From assembly GCA_020698575.1 (NCBI GenBank), contig CM036253.1, forward strand, positions 33,161,719-33,225,718: a stretch of 64,000 nucleotides of DNA, written 5' to 3'. The first letter of the stretch is position 1. The number at the start of each line of letters is the position of its first letter. Positions 44,322-56,411 of this stretch are shown here, one piece after another. The notes beneath the pieces were generated by a model. It saw only the letters and a program-made list of their open reading frames with translations. It was not told the DNA's origin and searched no databases. A program made the position numbers and the translations under genes. This stretch comes from Bostrychus sinensis (lineage: Eukaryota; Chordata; Actinopteri; Gobiiformes; Eleotridae).

Positions 44322-46215
44322 GGTGTGTCTGTGCGAGGCTTGCGTGTGTCTGTGTGAGGTTGGTGTGTGTCTGTGTGAGGCCGGTGTTTGTCTGTGTGAG
44401 ACCGGTGTTTGTCTGTGTGAGGATGGTGTGTGTCTGTGTGAGGCCGGTGTTTGTCTGTGTGAGGCCGGTGTTTGTCTGTGTGAGGCCGGTGTTTGTCTGT
44501 GTGAGGCTGGTGTGTGTCTGTGTGAGGTTGGTGTGTGTCTGTGTGAGGTTGGTGTGTGTCTGTGTGAGGTTGGTGTGTGTCTGTGTGAGGTTGGTGTGTG
44601 TCTGTGTGAGGTTGGTGTGTGTCTGTGTGAGGTTGGTGTGTGTCTGTGTGAGGTTGGTGTGTGTCTGTGTGAGGTTGGTGTGTGTCTGTGTGAGGTTGGT
44701 GTGTGTCTGTGTGAGGTTGGTGTGTGTCTGTGTGAGGCTGGTGTGTGTCTGTGTGAGGCTGGTGTGTGTCTGTGTGAGGCCGGTGTTTGTCTGTAAGAGA
44801 CCGGTGTTTGTCTGTGTGAGGCCGGTGTTTGTCTGTGTGAGGATGGTGTGTGTCTGTGTGAGGCCGGTGTTTGTCTGTGTGAGGCTGGTGTTTGTCTGTG
44901 TGAGGCCGGTGTTTGTCTGTGTGAGGCTGGTGTGTGTCTGTGTGAGGCTGGTGTGTGTCTGTGTGAGGTTGGTGTGTGTCTGTGTGAGGCTGGTGTGTGT
45001 CTGTGTGAGGTTGGTGTGTGTCTGTGTGAGGTTGGTGTGTGTCTGTGTGAGGTTGGTGTGTGTCTGTGTGAGGCTGGTGTGTGTCTGTGTGAGGTTGGTG
45101 TGTGTCTGTGTGAGGTTGGTGTGTGTCTGTGTGAGGCTGGTGTGTGTCTGTGTGAGGCTGGTGTGTGTCTGTGTGAGGCCGGTGTGTGTCTGTGTGTGTC
45201 TGTGTGAGGCTGGGGTGTGTCTGTGTGAGGTTGGTGTGTGTCTGTGTGAGGCTGGTGTGTGTCTGTGTGAGGCTGGTGTGTGTCTGTGTGAGGCTGGTGT
45301 GTGTCTGTGTGAGGCCGGTGTGTGTCTGTGTGTGTCTGTGTGAGGCTGGGGTGTGTCTGTGTGAGGTTGGTGTGTGTCTGTGTGAGGCTGGTGTGTGTCT
45401 GTGTGAGGCTGGGGTGTGTCTGTGTGAGGTTGGTGTGTGTCTGTGTGAGGTTGGTGTGTGTCTGTGTGAGGTTGGTGTGTGTCTGTGTGAGGCTGGGGTG
45501 TGTCTGTGTGAGGCTGGGGTGTGTCTGTGTGAGGTTGGTGTGTGTCTGTGTGAGGCTGGGGTGTGTCTGTGTGAGGTTGGTGTGTGTCTGTGTGAGGCTG
45601 GTGTGTGTCTGTGTGAGGTTGGTGTGTGTCTGTGTGAGGCTGGTGTGTGTCTGTGTGAGGCTGGTGTGTGTCTGTGTGAGGCCGGTGTGTGTCTGTGTGT
45701 GTCTGTGTGAGGCTGGGGTGTGTCTGTGTGAGGTTGGTGTGTGTCTGTGTGAGGCTGGTGTGTGTCTGTGTGAGGCTGGGGTGTGTCTGTGTGAGGTTGG
45801 TGTGTGTCTGTGTGAGGTTGGTGTGTGTCTGTGTGAGGTTGGTGTGTGTCTGTGTGAGGCTGGGGTGTGTCTGTGTGAGGCTGGGGTGTGTCTGTGTGAG
45901 GTTGGTGTGTGTCTGTGTGAGGCTGGGGTGTGTCTGTGTGAGGTTGGTGTGTGTCTGTGTGAGGCTGGTGTGTGTCTGTGTGAGGTTGGTGTGTGTCTGT
46001 GTGAGGTTGGTGTGTGTCTGTGTGAGGCTGGTGTGTGTCTGTGTGAGGCTGGTGTGTGTCTGTGTGAGGCCGGTGTGTGTCTGTGTGTGTCTGTGTGAGG
46101 CTGGGGTGTGTCTGTGTGAGGCCGGTGTGTGTCTGTGTGTGTCTGTGTGAGGCTGGGGTGTGTCTGTGTGAGGCTGGTGTGTGTCTGTGTGAGGTTGGTT
46201 TGTGTCTGTGTGAGG
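44322..46215. repeat. 21-bp minisatellite, about 90 units, with higher-order repeats
   Basis: Unit CTGTGTGAGGYTGGTGTGTGT. Variants are CCGGTGTTTGT, GGTTGG, GGCTGG and GGCTGGGG, plus an insert CTGTGTGTGT. Because 21 is a multiple of three and the unit has no plus-strand stop, long frames encoding VCVCVRL or VCLCEAG repeats arise; they are artefacts. Confidence 0.98.
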
Positions 46216-47385
46216 CTGAGGTGAGGCTGGAGCTAAAGCTGTATTAGCTTCAGTTAGCAGAAGACTACTTCAGGTTCACCTCCAACTTTCTGTCCATTAA
46301 ATTCACTTCTCTGCTCCACTTTAACATTTTAACAACTGAACATATAACCACATGAGTTTAACTTGTGTTTAATCTAGTCTAAACTAAAAATTAAATGTTT
46401 AAATTCTTGAAGCGAGAGCCATACTTCACTAAACTCGAAAATGCTAGCTTTATTTTTAAAAAAAGTCACCCGAACATTAGCTCGTCCTCTCTGAATACAG
46501 CTGTTTATCACAAGGACAAGTACGTGTTTGATAAAAAAAAAAAAATAAATCCTTTTTTTATTTCTGTTCTTTTGCTTGTTGTTTTTGCCTGAGTGAGGAT
46601 TCTCTCTCATCCAATCAGCTCGCAGCAGTGCCCACCTCTAACCAGTTCCAGACGCTTAACCGAGCTGGACCCCATCAGCGAGGCGTGCCAAAAGTAGAAC
46701 GGTTTGGAATGATTTTTAGGAACACTTTGGAATGGTGTGGGAAGTGGAAACACCCCCAAACCGCCCCGTCCCAATGGGAACGGGTTTATATAGGGTTTAT
46801 ATATGATGCATACAGCAGCCCTCTATCTTTATTCCAAATGTGCAGAGCTGAAAGAAGTACTCAAAGTCTGTACTACATTAACTTATGTACTTCAAAATAA
46901 TAATATTACTAAAGTTAAAGTTACTTGATGTCATGAATTTTGAATGTCTCCTGCTTTCCTGACTTGTACGCTACTTGAGTGAAGAAAAAAACACTTCTAC
47001 TATTGCCACTACTACTATTAGAGGCATTATTTTACCACTACTGCTACTACTACTTGCCTTGAGTAAAATACTATAAAGGTATGTTGTAGGAAATATGCAG
47101 AAAGTACATTTTATTCCAAAAAATGTACATTAGTGGTATTATGATTTTCAGATTACTACAAGCCATATAACTCTGAATAAATATGACTGTGTTGATGTTA
47201 ATAAAAATATATTATAATATACATTTGTTGTTATTTTACTCAAAGAAACAAGAGAGGTGAAATATGAAGATGAATATTTGTTATTACAAGTTGTACATAA
47301 ACCAGAGGAGCAGAGGAATGTGCTTTGGTTCATGTGCGTGGAAGGCCGAGGATGTTTGGAGGGACTCGTTTTGTCTCTGACGGCT

Positions 47386-47405
47386 TGACCTTTGACCTCT
47401 GACCT
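47386..47405 (-). promoter_or_regulatory. triple half-site DR1 cluster
   Basis: Three TGACCT half-sites with one-base spacers (TGACCTTTGACCTCTGACCT), 55 bp from a strong CTCF motif. Confidence 0.45.
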
Positions 47406-47459
47406 CACATACTTGCGCTGTTTACTGTCCAAGGGTCACGCTGTCGGTCCAGTGTTCAT

Positions 47460-47476
47460 CCAGCAGGGGGCGCAGG
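47460..47476 (+). promoter_or_regulatory. CTCF motif
   Basis: CCAGCAGGGGGCGCAGG is a very close match to the vertebrate CTCF core. Confidence 0.55.
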
Positions 47477-47576
47477 AAGCAGTCATAGCAGAGCCAGCAA
47501 ACACACATGAACACATGCAGTTAGCAGATTCGAAAAACAACCACATATTTATTTTATTTTAAATAAATAACAACCA

Positions 47577-47637
47577 AAAAAAAAAAAAAATAAATAAAAT
47601 AAAATAAATAAAAATAAATAAAATAAATAAAAAAAAC
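47577..47637. repeat. A-rich (AAAT)n repeat
   Basis: Poly-A followed by AAAT and AAAAT units. Confidence 0.9.
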
Positions 47638-47922
47638 TCAAATCTATAAATTTTTTGGGAGGTAATGTTGGTCATGTTCCTGGAAGTTAAATAATAATAC
47701 TTACATGACATGACATACTAAGAGCAGTTTATTTTTTAACAGATTTAAAAAAAAAAAAAAAAAAAAAATCCTATCTTAGATTATATCACAATTTCATGAA
47801 AATATAAAACAATAATACAATAATGTAATATGTAATAATATATAAATTATTACATTAATTTATATAGCTTGCGTAGGCTAAATGATCTACTTGTATAGCC
47901 TACAATTAATGCATACTTACTG

Positions 47923-47934
<12 letters not shown>
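47638..47934. other. AT-rich sequence with poly-A
   Basis: Poly-A at 47748-47768. Nothing else seen. Confidence 0.5.

Positions 47935-47992
<58 letters not shown>
47935..47992. repeat. (ATA)n microsatellite
   Basis: About 19 units. Confidence 0.97.
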
Positions 47993-49379
47993 TGTTAAAA
48001 CCACAAATTATGATCAAACATGCAACTATTTAAAGTATTTATTAAGATGAAAACTAAGACATTATTTTAAACATTACTGTTATTGTTGCATTGTTACATT
48101 CTGTTGTGTGTAATTAAACTCAGTATTGAAAACATGAGTTATAGTTTGATATAATGTGACTGATGTTTATTAATATTACACTGACTATACCATAGAATTA
48201 TTAATAAATTAAATTCAGATTTTTTTCACAACTTTACAAGGAATAATTAAAATTTTCATGTCAGGGCCAGGTGATTGTGATACAACTGCTGTGAGAATAA
48301 AAGTAGCTGGAAATTTAACTTTTTTTAATTTTTTTTTATTAAATTGTAAATTATTCATTAAAAATATGACCAATACTATTTTCTTGTCACGTTCACTGTA
48401 ATTGTTGAATTCATGTACAATATTTTATTATTTTTGAATGATCTGAATATAAATGATGCCCACAAAAGAGAAAGACCTGAGTAAAATATAATCCTCTTAA
48501 ACAATACAAAAGCTAGGGATAGTCCAACCTGCATGAATATAATTATTAATTATGATTCATGTTTCTGGGATTGTCTGAATATTTGCATTATATTGTATAT
48601 ATCCTATAGAAGGTGGAATATTTAAGGCTACATTTGATATTATTTTGGGATTGTGGTTGTTTGTTATCAAAACAGTTTTTCCTTAATTCACAATAATCCA
48701 GTGTATTCAGTCAGGGCTGAGCAGTATGACAGAAAAATTATGTCTTAGTATTTTTCAAAATGATAACAATATATCACGTTCAGTGTGTTCAATAATTCAT
48801 TTATTCAGATTTGTATGCTCCTCCTGGCTCTGTGTGGGCTTAGCAAATAGCAAATAAATCTGAATACAAAATACAAAATATAATAGTCAAAATAAAGGTC
48901 AAATATTCAAAGAAGTCATTCAAGGGTCACATTTTCTGTTATGGTATATAGACATTTCATATAATACATGACAAAAAAAAAAAAAAAAAAAAGAGGAAAC
49001 AACAAAAGACAGTATCCATTTTTTCCACTGTGGGACAAATAAAGGTTTTCTTATCTTCCACACCGGTAATGGATGCAAGCCAACTTTTTTCTCCTTTTCC
49101 TGTTGGTTTCTGCTTGGCTGGACCAATCAGAGACCAGACGGCAGAGAGAAGGAAGTGACTGACAGGAAGTGGAGAAAAAGACAGAGTAGGATACACAGGG
49201 TTAAAGGTCACTCTCATTTTTTATCCATTACTGCTCTGCCTCACACTGATGTCAGCAAACTTTCTGGCACAGTGTCACTTCGAGGTTCTCATATCTGAGT
49301 GTGCCACTACTGATGGTCTCTACTACTTCTGCTACAAACAACCAAATTGGAGCCTTTTTATTATTATTTTTTTGTTTAT
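47993..49379. other. AT-rich unassigned sequence
   Basis: CAGGGCTGAGCAGTATGACA at 48713 looks like one end of a hAT element; no partner found. Poly-A at 48973-48991. No gene recognised. Confidence 0.45.
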
Positions 49380-49575
49380 TTTATTTTATTTTTTGATAAC
49401 TGTGCAGTTGTTCTAACTTTTTCTATGAAATTTTGCTCAGTTGTGGATTTTATCACAAAACTTCACTAAACGCAAATCTAAAATTACTTAATTTTTACTC
49501 TCGCTAACTAAATTTATGTTGCTTTTTTAAGTGACAAGTGTCTTCTCAACAAAACATCATAAAACTGTATACGTT

Positions 49576-49702
<127 letters not shown>

Positions 49703-49741
49703 AATAGTTCAGAACTTTAACCATTAATGTATGTAATAGAA

Positions 49742-49772
49742 TCTCTCTCTCTCTCTTTTTTTTTTTTTTTTT
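49742..49772. repeat. (CT)n and poly-T
   Basis: CTCTCTCTCTCT followed by about 18 T. Confidence 0.95.
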
Positions 49773-50305
49773 ATAGTAACAAACACACACATTTTTTTTT
49801 TTAATATTTTCAATATTCTCAAAGCAAAGTGGATTTTTCTAGTGGAGCTTATTACAGCCAAACAGTCAAAGATTACCAACAACATTGATTTAGATGGATG
49901 TGGGATTTTATTTATTTATTTATTTATTTTTTTGTAACAAAATGTTACAACCAGGTTTAATGAGTTTCAATTGGAGTTCTTTTTTTAGATTGTAAGAATA
50001 AAAAGATCCCTACAAATAAATGTTGCTGGTAATCTTTTGTGTCTGTTCTTTACAAAAAATGTGGATGCTGTTATGTACACAAGTGTAAAACAGAGTGTAA
50101 AAATTCCAAAAATAATCAACTATTTGGTATTTATGATCAGATCAAAAATGTATTAAATATGTATGCAAAAACAAAAAAAACAAACAAACAAAAAACAAAC
50201 AAACAAAAAAGCAGAAATATGAATGTATACTTTTTATGATTTTTTTTGTGACACTACACACTAACAATGCAACTTTTAAAAACTGAAGTACGGTTAACTC
50301 TGTAA

Positions 50306-52003
50306 ACATTTTTGTTTTTTGACCATTAACCCCTGTCCTCATCACAGATTACTAAAGTGAATTTCTTTTTATATTTTAATCCTCCATATACCAGTTTGTT
50401 TACATAATTCCACGTTTATATTTTTAAATAGTAAATAGTACAAAGTAAAAGTACAAAGTGTTTTATGTTTGTGCAGAGATTGCCAGTACTGATTCACCCT
50501 AACACTGGTTTTAAAACCCTAACCCTTTTTTTTGTGCAATTACACAAAAAATATAATCTCAATTAACTGAGAAAATAGTGGATCTGGTGGTGATTTTTTT
50601 GTGTGTGTAATTTTTTGCCTCTGACTGACAGGGTTACAGAGGAATTAACATGATTTAACATGTCTGTATTATAATGACAGCAGAGTGAAAATGAGTGATT
50701 TTAATGTAAGTCAATGGGACCGAAAAGGGATTTAAGAGGAAGAATGTAATTTCTTTTTAATCTAGACAGTACAATATTTAGTTTTTTAATGCTGTTTTTA
50801 AAATTAATTTATTAATGAACATCTTTGTCAAAAATCGTCACCCTAGCATAAGAAATGACAAAATGGCAAAAACAACACATCTGAAAAACCTGAAAAGAGG
50901 GGGCTATAGGGGCCTTATTGCATTGTAACAAGAGCAATAAGAGCATTTGTAAAGGCCCAAACCCTGACTCAGAGAAGGCCTTACTCCACCCCTCACTCCC
51001 CTTAATACCCCCCCAACCCCCCCTCCTGCCCCCACTCCTTTTAAAGAGAACCTTCATGTGTTTATACAGACCCAGGTGTGACCGCGTGCACAGAAACAGT
51101 AGAAGAAGAAGAAGATGAGGAAGTGCGAGTGCGGGGAGAGCTTGGATTTGACCGCGCTCTGACCCTCTCCCCACCGCCCACTCACCTCTCCTTCACCCCT
51201 CCCTCCATTTGTCATCCCGGGACAGACCCAGACCCCTCCACCACCACCACAGACCTGCCCCCTCCCGCCCCCGCACTCCCCTTGACCAATCAGGCGGCTC
51301 CGAAATACAAGCAGGAAACAAAACGCTGTCATCACTTTGCCCCGGCCCTCTCTCTCTGTGTGTGTGTCTCTCAGGATGATGAATGGACCCCGGGGCCCGA
51401 GCGAGGGGTCCCTCTGTGTGTGTGTGTGTGTATGCTGCCCTAATCAAAGGCATCGGGACGGGTTCTTCAGGAGGTGTACTCTGAGAGGTTTTCATGTGCG
51501 GCAGATGTGGGACAGGAGTAAGAAACGCTAGGACGCTGAGGGGAGACAGCTCTGGGGTACATACAGAAGACTCAGGCTCGGAGGAGGAGACGGGAGTCAG
51601 GAATCAGGAGAGGGAGGGAGGCGGGGGTCAGGAGGTCAAACCGGGGTCAGTCTGTGGTCAGGGGATGGGTCAGTCAGAGGTCATACACAGTTCCGCAGAT
51701 AAAGCAGCGATTGTCATAACTTCAAAGAACGTGATCAGAAATGTTCTGTAGAGTACTGTTACTTCAAAAGTAATATTACTCAAGTAGAAGTAAAAAGTAC
51801 TGTGAAGTCAAACTACTCCTAGAAGTGCAGAATATTCACAATGTTACAAATAAAATAAAAAAAAATAAAATAAAAGAAACTTATATTATATTAAATAAAT
51901 AAAATAATCCCTGTGTATCAGGACAAAATAAAATAAAATTAATAAAAATTACACTGTCTGAACGAATCATCAGTTCTATTGTTTACTGTTTAATATTAAT
52001 ATT
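50306..52003. other. unassigned sequence with a GC-rich block
   Basis: 50980-51700 is much more GC-rich (C-rich then G-rich), repeat-free and CpG-moderate. Frames of up to 121 codons exist on both strands without recognised domains. Flanks are AT-rich. Confidence 0.45.
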
Positions 52004-52545
52004 GAAGGGTACTGTATTATGCTTTGTTTTCATATTTTTAAACCATTCTTGGTCAGCAGCACTGTTTTACAGCCTTTAAAAACATTATCTGACTAAAAGA
52101 AAATGTTTCTAATAAACACTTTACTGGTGTAATAAGGAAACAGGTTAGGAGACCAGCAGAGGGCAACAGAGGGCAGAGCTATTATGGTCTTTTAAACAGA
52201 AACATAGAAAAAGAGCTTTAGGACTTTTTGTATGCTGCCTTTTTACTACAAAAGAAAATATGTCTGTGAGGAATCATTGGAAACAGAGGCTGCACAGAGC
52301 TTTTTTGTTTTTTTTTTGATAATTGAATGAGAGCAGAGTGGATGTAGAGGGCTTGTTGACTGGTCAGTGCACACTGGAGTGGGCGGGGTTTCATGGGGAG
52401 GTAGAGGTAGAGCGTTTTGAGGCCCCAGAAAGACCTCAGAGACTAGACTGATTACTTAAACATGTGTAAGTGAAACAAAACCCAACTCCAGTTATGTTTT
52501 TGATGAGGGAGCATCATAGCATGGGAGAAAGCTCAGAAAAGATTA
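52004..52545 (+). mobile_element. dispersed non-autonomous element, copy 2
   Basis: Collinear with 7016-7488. The left end AGGGTACTGTATTATGC resembles the inverted right end of that copy. The right end is replaced by a SINE. A CTCF-like CCAGCAGAGGGCAAC at 52153 lies in a stretch with no counterpart in copy 1. Confidence 0.7.
52153..52167 (+). promoter_or_regulatory. CTCF-like motif
   Basis: CCAGCAGAGGGCAAC matches the core with minor differences. Confidence 0.35.
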
Positions 52546-52547
52546 GG

Positions 52548-52805
52548 TAGTGCCATTCAGTCACTCAAGAGAAGGTTGGCGGATCGATCCCCATTGTATT
52601 GCATACTACCACTGTGTCCTGTGGCAAGACATTTCAACCACCTTACCTCCAGTGTCTGTGGCACTGGTGTGTGAATGTGCTTGTGTGATTGTGTATTTGT
52701 TTGTGGTCGGAGGCCGTAGGTGCAGAATGGCAGCCACATCTCTGTCAGTCTGCCCCAGGGGCAGCTGTGGCTACAGGATGACTGAGGAGTGGATAAGGTT
52801 TTCTA
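52548..52805 (+). mobile_element. tRNA-derived SINE, head degraded
   Basis: The B-box region GGCGGATCGATCCCC, GTCCTGTGGCAAGACA, GTCTGCCCCAGGGGCAGCTG and GACTGAGGAGTGGATAAG follow the family order. The ATT tail is missing. Confidence 0.82.
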
Positions 52806-53321
52806 CATTACACACATAAAAAGCAATTGAGTTTGAAATAAATTACAATTGACTACTTTTAAAAAAAAAAAATATGACTTTTGACATTTTTTAGCCATCA
52901 GCCTCTGTATTTAAAACGTTTTTTATTATTATTATTTTTTTTTATATATAATCTATGGGACAGACCTAACTTTTAAGATTTTAAAAATGTTTCATTGTTG
53001 GGGGTCCGCATAGGATTGTCAGATTTTTAAGGGGGCTGCTACTCTTTTGACTTTGGGAAAGGCTGCATTAGATCATTAAAACAATCATTAATGTAGCTGA
53101 ACCACTTTTTTTATTTTATTTTTTTCATTTCTTCTTGAAACAGCAAGCTTACTGTGCAAAAAACTACATGAGTTTAATCTGAAATAACTGTATATGAATC
53201 ATGAGACGTGTTATGAGATAGTGTTTGTAAGTTTTTTTGTGAATCTGCATATGAGTTACTATGGTTACCACAGCTCCACTGTTTCCCTCCAAAAGCAGCA
53301 TGGAGACATATATCTCCTGTA
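52806..53321. other. AT-rich unassigned sequence
   Basis: Nothing recognised. Confidence 0.5.
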
Positions 53322-53324
53322 TTA

Positions 53325-53430
53325 GGGCTGTAACAATACAATAACTCTATAGACTGTACTGATTTTTTCCCTATGATACAACTATATAGATACACATCAC
53401 CTTGTATCGAATCGTATTGTTTTCTAGAAG
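53325..53430 (+). mobile_element. hAT end fragment
   Basis: TAGGGCTGTAACAATACAAT is a hAT-type terminus. ATCGAATCGTATTGTTTTCT downstream may be subterminal. No right end. Confidence 0.4.
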
Positions 53431-53665
53431 GTGTATATCAATGGAATCCACATGTCTATCCTGTAGTACATGTGTGTGAGAGTGGGTGTGACCTTGTGGT
53501 GAACCAGACACATCAAAACACACACATCCATACACATGTAGATAAGAACACACACACACACACTACAGTCTCCAGTGTGTGCTGGAGGCTGCAGTGTGAA
53601 CAGATACAGAAGGTGATGTGTGTTTAATGGGATCCAGCTCAGTTCAATCTGATGCCTGCTGCACA

Positions 53666-53666
<1 letters not shown>

Positions 53667-53737
<71 letters not shown>

Positions 53738-53764
53738 AGGAGCACACTGACACACACACACACA
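53667..53764. repeat. (GA)n(GT)n compound microsatellite
   Basis: About 20 GA units run directly into about 15 GT units; a CA run follows at 53750. Confidence 0.97.
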
Positions 53765-54361
53765 GAGCAGTCTGGTTTACTTCTGTCACATCAGGAGACA
53801 AACACTGAGCCTGGTTTGGGCGTTTTGTGGTGAGGCGTGTAACATAGACCTTTCTTCATCTATGGTCAAGTCTGTGTTTAAAGTATTAATAATAATTAGA
53901 AGCAGCACGACTCAAACTCCAGTAAACAGCTAACAGCAACAATTTTTAAAAAGCTTTACACACCTGTAGTTCTGAATGTGCTTCATAATTTTAAGGCCCA
54001 TTAAAGAAATCCTGCACTGGGGCCCCACATTACCACGTTATGCCACTGGATGTGGACTTAAAACCACTGGTGCAGTTCCACTGATTTTATAATTCAAAGC
54101 AATTAAACTAAAAACCATAAGCAAATAAATAAATCTACTGTATGTCAAAATATATAAAAATGACAGAGGTGTAAAAAGTTTGTTATCTGTGCATGTATCT
54201 GTCTGGAAATGCAGGGATCTGATTTCTCACTAATGTAGTTTAGAATTAGTCCACAGGTTGATATGTTTTGGACTAAAAATTGTTAATTAAAAAAAGAATG
54301 GATTTCACTTGAGGTCCAGAATATCAGCATCTAATAAAAGACTCTTTCTAAAATGCTCCTT
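53765..54361. other. unassigned sequence
   Basis: GTTATGCCACTG at 54043-54054 may be an isolated hAT end. Nothing else recognised. Confidence 0.4.
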
Positions 54362-54475
54362 CTAAATGTGGCTGAAGTATCTTGCTAAAAGGCACAATGG
54401 CAGCATGCACTGGTCAGAACACGGCCAACCTGCCGGTCAGTGGGCGACCCACTGAACATTCAGCATCACTGTTGT
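54362..54475 (-). mobile_element. SINE-like fragment, diverged subfamily
   Basis: TGAAGTATCTTGCTAAAAGG, CAGCATGCACTGGT and GGGCGACCCACTGAAC follow the order of reverse-strand SINE heads but differ from the other copies here. Confidence 0.5.
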
Positions 54476-54581
54476 TTAATGAGATTGTTTTTTTCTTCAC
54501 ATTTTACACAGGACTCCATCTTATTTGGAACCAGGTGTGGATGCTAAATGGGCAGAGAGGTGAGCCCAAGATCCCACTTAA

Positions 54582-55819
54582 CCCTTGTGCCCCAATGAGG
54601 ACAAAGTGTCAGATTTAATTTTTTTCATAACTTTGCAGTGGTTTTAACTTTTTTTTTTTTTTCAGAAATTTGGCTCAGGTGTTTATTTCATCACTAATTG
54701 TGATATTCTAAATACAAATCTAATATTACTTAATTTTTACACTCTCTAACTAAATTTGTTACTGTAAGAGAATAATCTTCAGGTAGTTCAAGAACTAGTT
54801 TAATTAAAGGTTAAAGTACTGTGGATGTCTTGAGAAATGTCTTTACCATCAGAACAGGCCTGGAGACAGCTGAACAGTCAACAATTCTTGAAAATATTAA
54901 GTTTTCAAATCTGGCTATGTTTCCAAAGTGGGGAGGATAAATAACCTCCATTGTGCACAGACTGGTTAGTAAGAAGGACAGTGAATGTCAAGTAAAAGAA
55001 TAAAGGCTTCTGCAAGGCAAAGTTTTGACTAAAGCCCCAGTTGCCAAAAGAGTGGTACAACATGTGCTACTGTGAGCGTACAGTATGACCGAAGATGACA
55101 GACAAAATATTAATAAAGGAAAATGACCATATTAGCAAGAGGTCAAATGCTCAACTTTTCTAACAGTTACGTTGTTACTTTTACTTTTAAGTGACAAAAG
55201 TGTCTTCATCAACAAAACATCATAAAAAATGTATGCATAAAATTTGTTTGCACTTTTCTCCTAATCAACGTGTGGCCTGATCATAAATATCAGATTTTTA
55301 ATTATTTTCATAATTTTAACCCTTTTGATGCCAGTGCATGTAATAGCATCTCAATTATATTTATTACAGCCTTGGGTATGTCAAAGACTACCAAAAACAT
55401 AAATAATGATGGATTTGGGATTTTTCTGCAGTAACAAAAACTTAAAACAATGGGTTTTAATGGGAGTTGTTTTTTAGATTGTATTGCACACACACACACA
55501 AAAATTATACCTAAAAATAAATGCCGTTGGTGATCATTGACAGACTCAAGGCTTTGATAATCCTCCTCGGAAAATAAACTTTGAGAATATTAAAAATATT
55601 TAATTGTTTGTGTTTAATTTTTGTTTTATGTGATTACATACACTGGCAAAAAAGGATTAAAATAACATTTTTGGAAATTATTTATTTGATTTTGATAAAA
55701 ATGTATGCAAAAAAGTAGAAAAAATATGAATGTATACATTTTTTATGATGTTTTGTGATGAAAACACTTTTTTTCACTTCACAGTAACAACGTACCTTTT
55801 TAAAATTGGGGCATAAGGG
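54582..55819. mobile_element. piggyBac-like family P, copy B, complete
   Basis: CCCTTGTGCCCCAAT at the left and ATTGGGGCATAAGGG at the right are inverted ends with one mismatch. TTAA flanks both (54578-54581 and 55820-55823). At 1238 bp no transposase is readable. Internal arms TATTACAGCCTTGGGTATGT (about 55357) and an inverted GACAGACTCAAGGCTTTGAT (about 55539) can pair. Confidence 0.88.
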
Positions 55820-55823
55820 TTAA

Positions 55824-56200
55824 ATAAAACGGTGCAGGAGGATCATTAATCGCATTTGCAGCTAATTGGCAGAACTCCTAAGAATATTACAGGGGAAGAA
55901 TCGCTCTAATTATTACTAAGTGTGTGGCCGTCTCTAGCTGCAAACATGCCCCCTTCCCTTTTTTCCAATAAATCCTCATTCAGAAGAAGAAGGAGGGAGG
56001 AGCTTTGGCGAACACGAGCAGAATTCCAGTGCTTTTGACTGTAAGCAGGGGCCCGGGATGGAGAGACTGAGCAGACGAGTGCGTGATGGAGGGCCCGTGT
56101 CAGCCGCCGCTCGTTTATGGCCCGCGGGGAGCAGCGTGAACTTTTCAACCCTCTGCAAAGCTCACCTTCTGTGGGCCGCCTCGCTCCTGTAGGCTGCCTC
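55824..56200. other. candidate conserved non-coding block
   Basis: Starts right after the piggyBac-like element. ATCATTAATCGCATTTGCAG, CAGCTAATTGGCAG and CTCTAATTATTACTAAG contain several homeodomain-type cores, followed by a GC-richer stretch. No exon supported. Confidence 0.4.
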
Positions 56201-56411
56201 CACTCACACCCAGAGGAGGCCCCCAGTGAGCGCAGACAGTCACACTTTCATTTCCCTCATTAGGGGGCTTTATATGTGATTCAGATGTGTCTAGTGACTG
56301 GTGTATAGAGGAAAAACATATCTGAGAGTGTGACTTGCCATTACCTTGGCTCAGGACAAAAGTAAAAATATAAAACCAAAGGAAAAAAAAAAAGGGAGAG
56401 CTTGCATACTT

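Larger units (their letters stand above)
46216..47576. other. unassigned sequence
   Basis: No gene recognised. A triple DR1 and a CTCF motif occur at 47386-47476. Confidence 0.5.

Noticed and set aside
44323..46150. Long plus-strand ORFs up to 329 codons (VCVCVRL / VCLCEAG repeats)
   Set aside because: Direct by-product of a 21-bp tandem repeat without stop codons; open in more than one frame, no start context and no known protein.
44061..46790. Idea that the 21-bp array lies inside one large hAT-like element
   Set aside because: The possible ends at 44065 and about 46745 are only loosely similar and no target duplication was found.
50812..51531. Overlapping ORFs of 90-121 codons in GC-rich DNA
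   Set aside because: Open on both strands, as expected from high GC; no recognised domain or splice structure.
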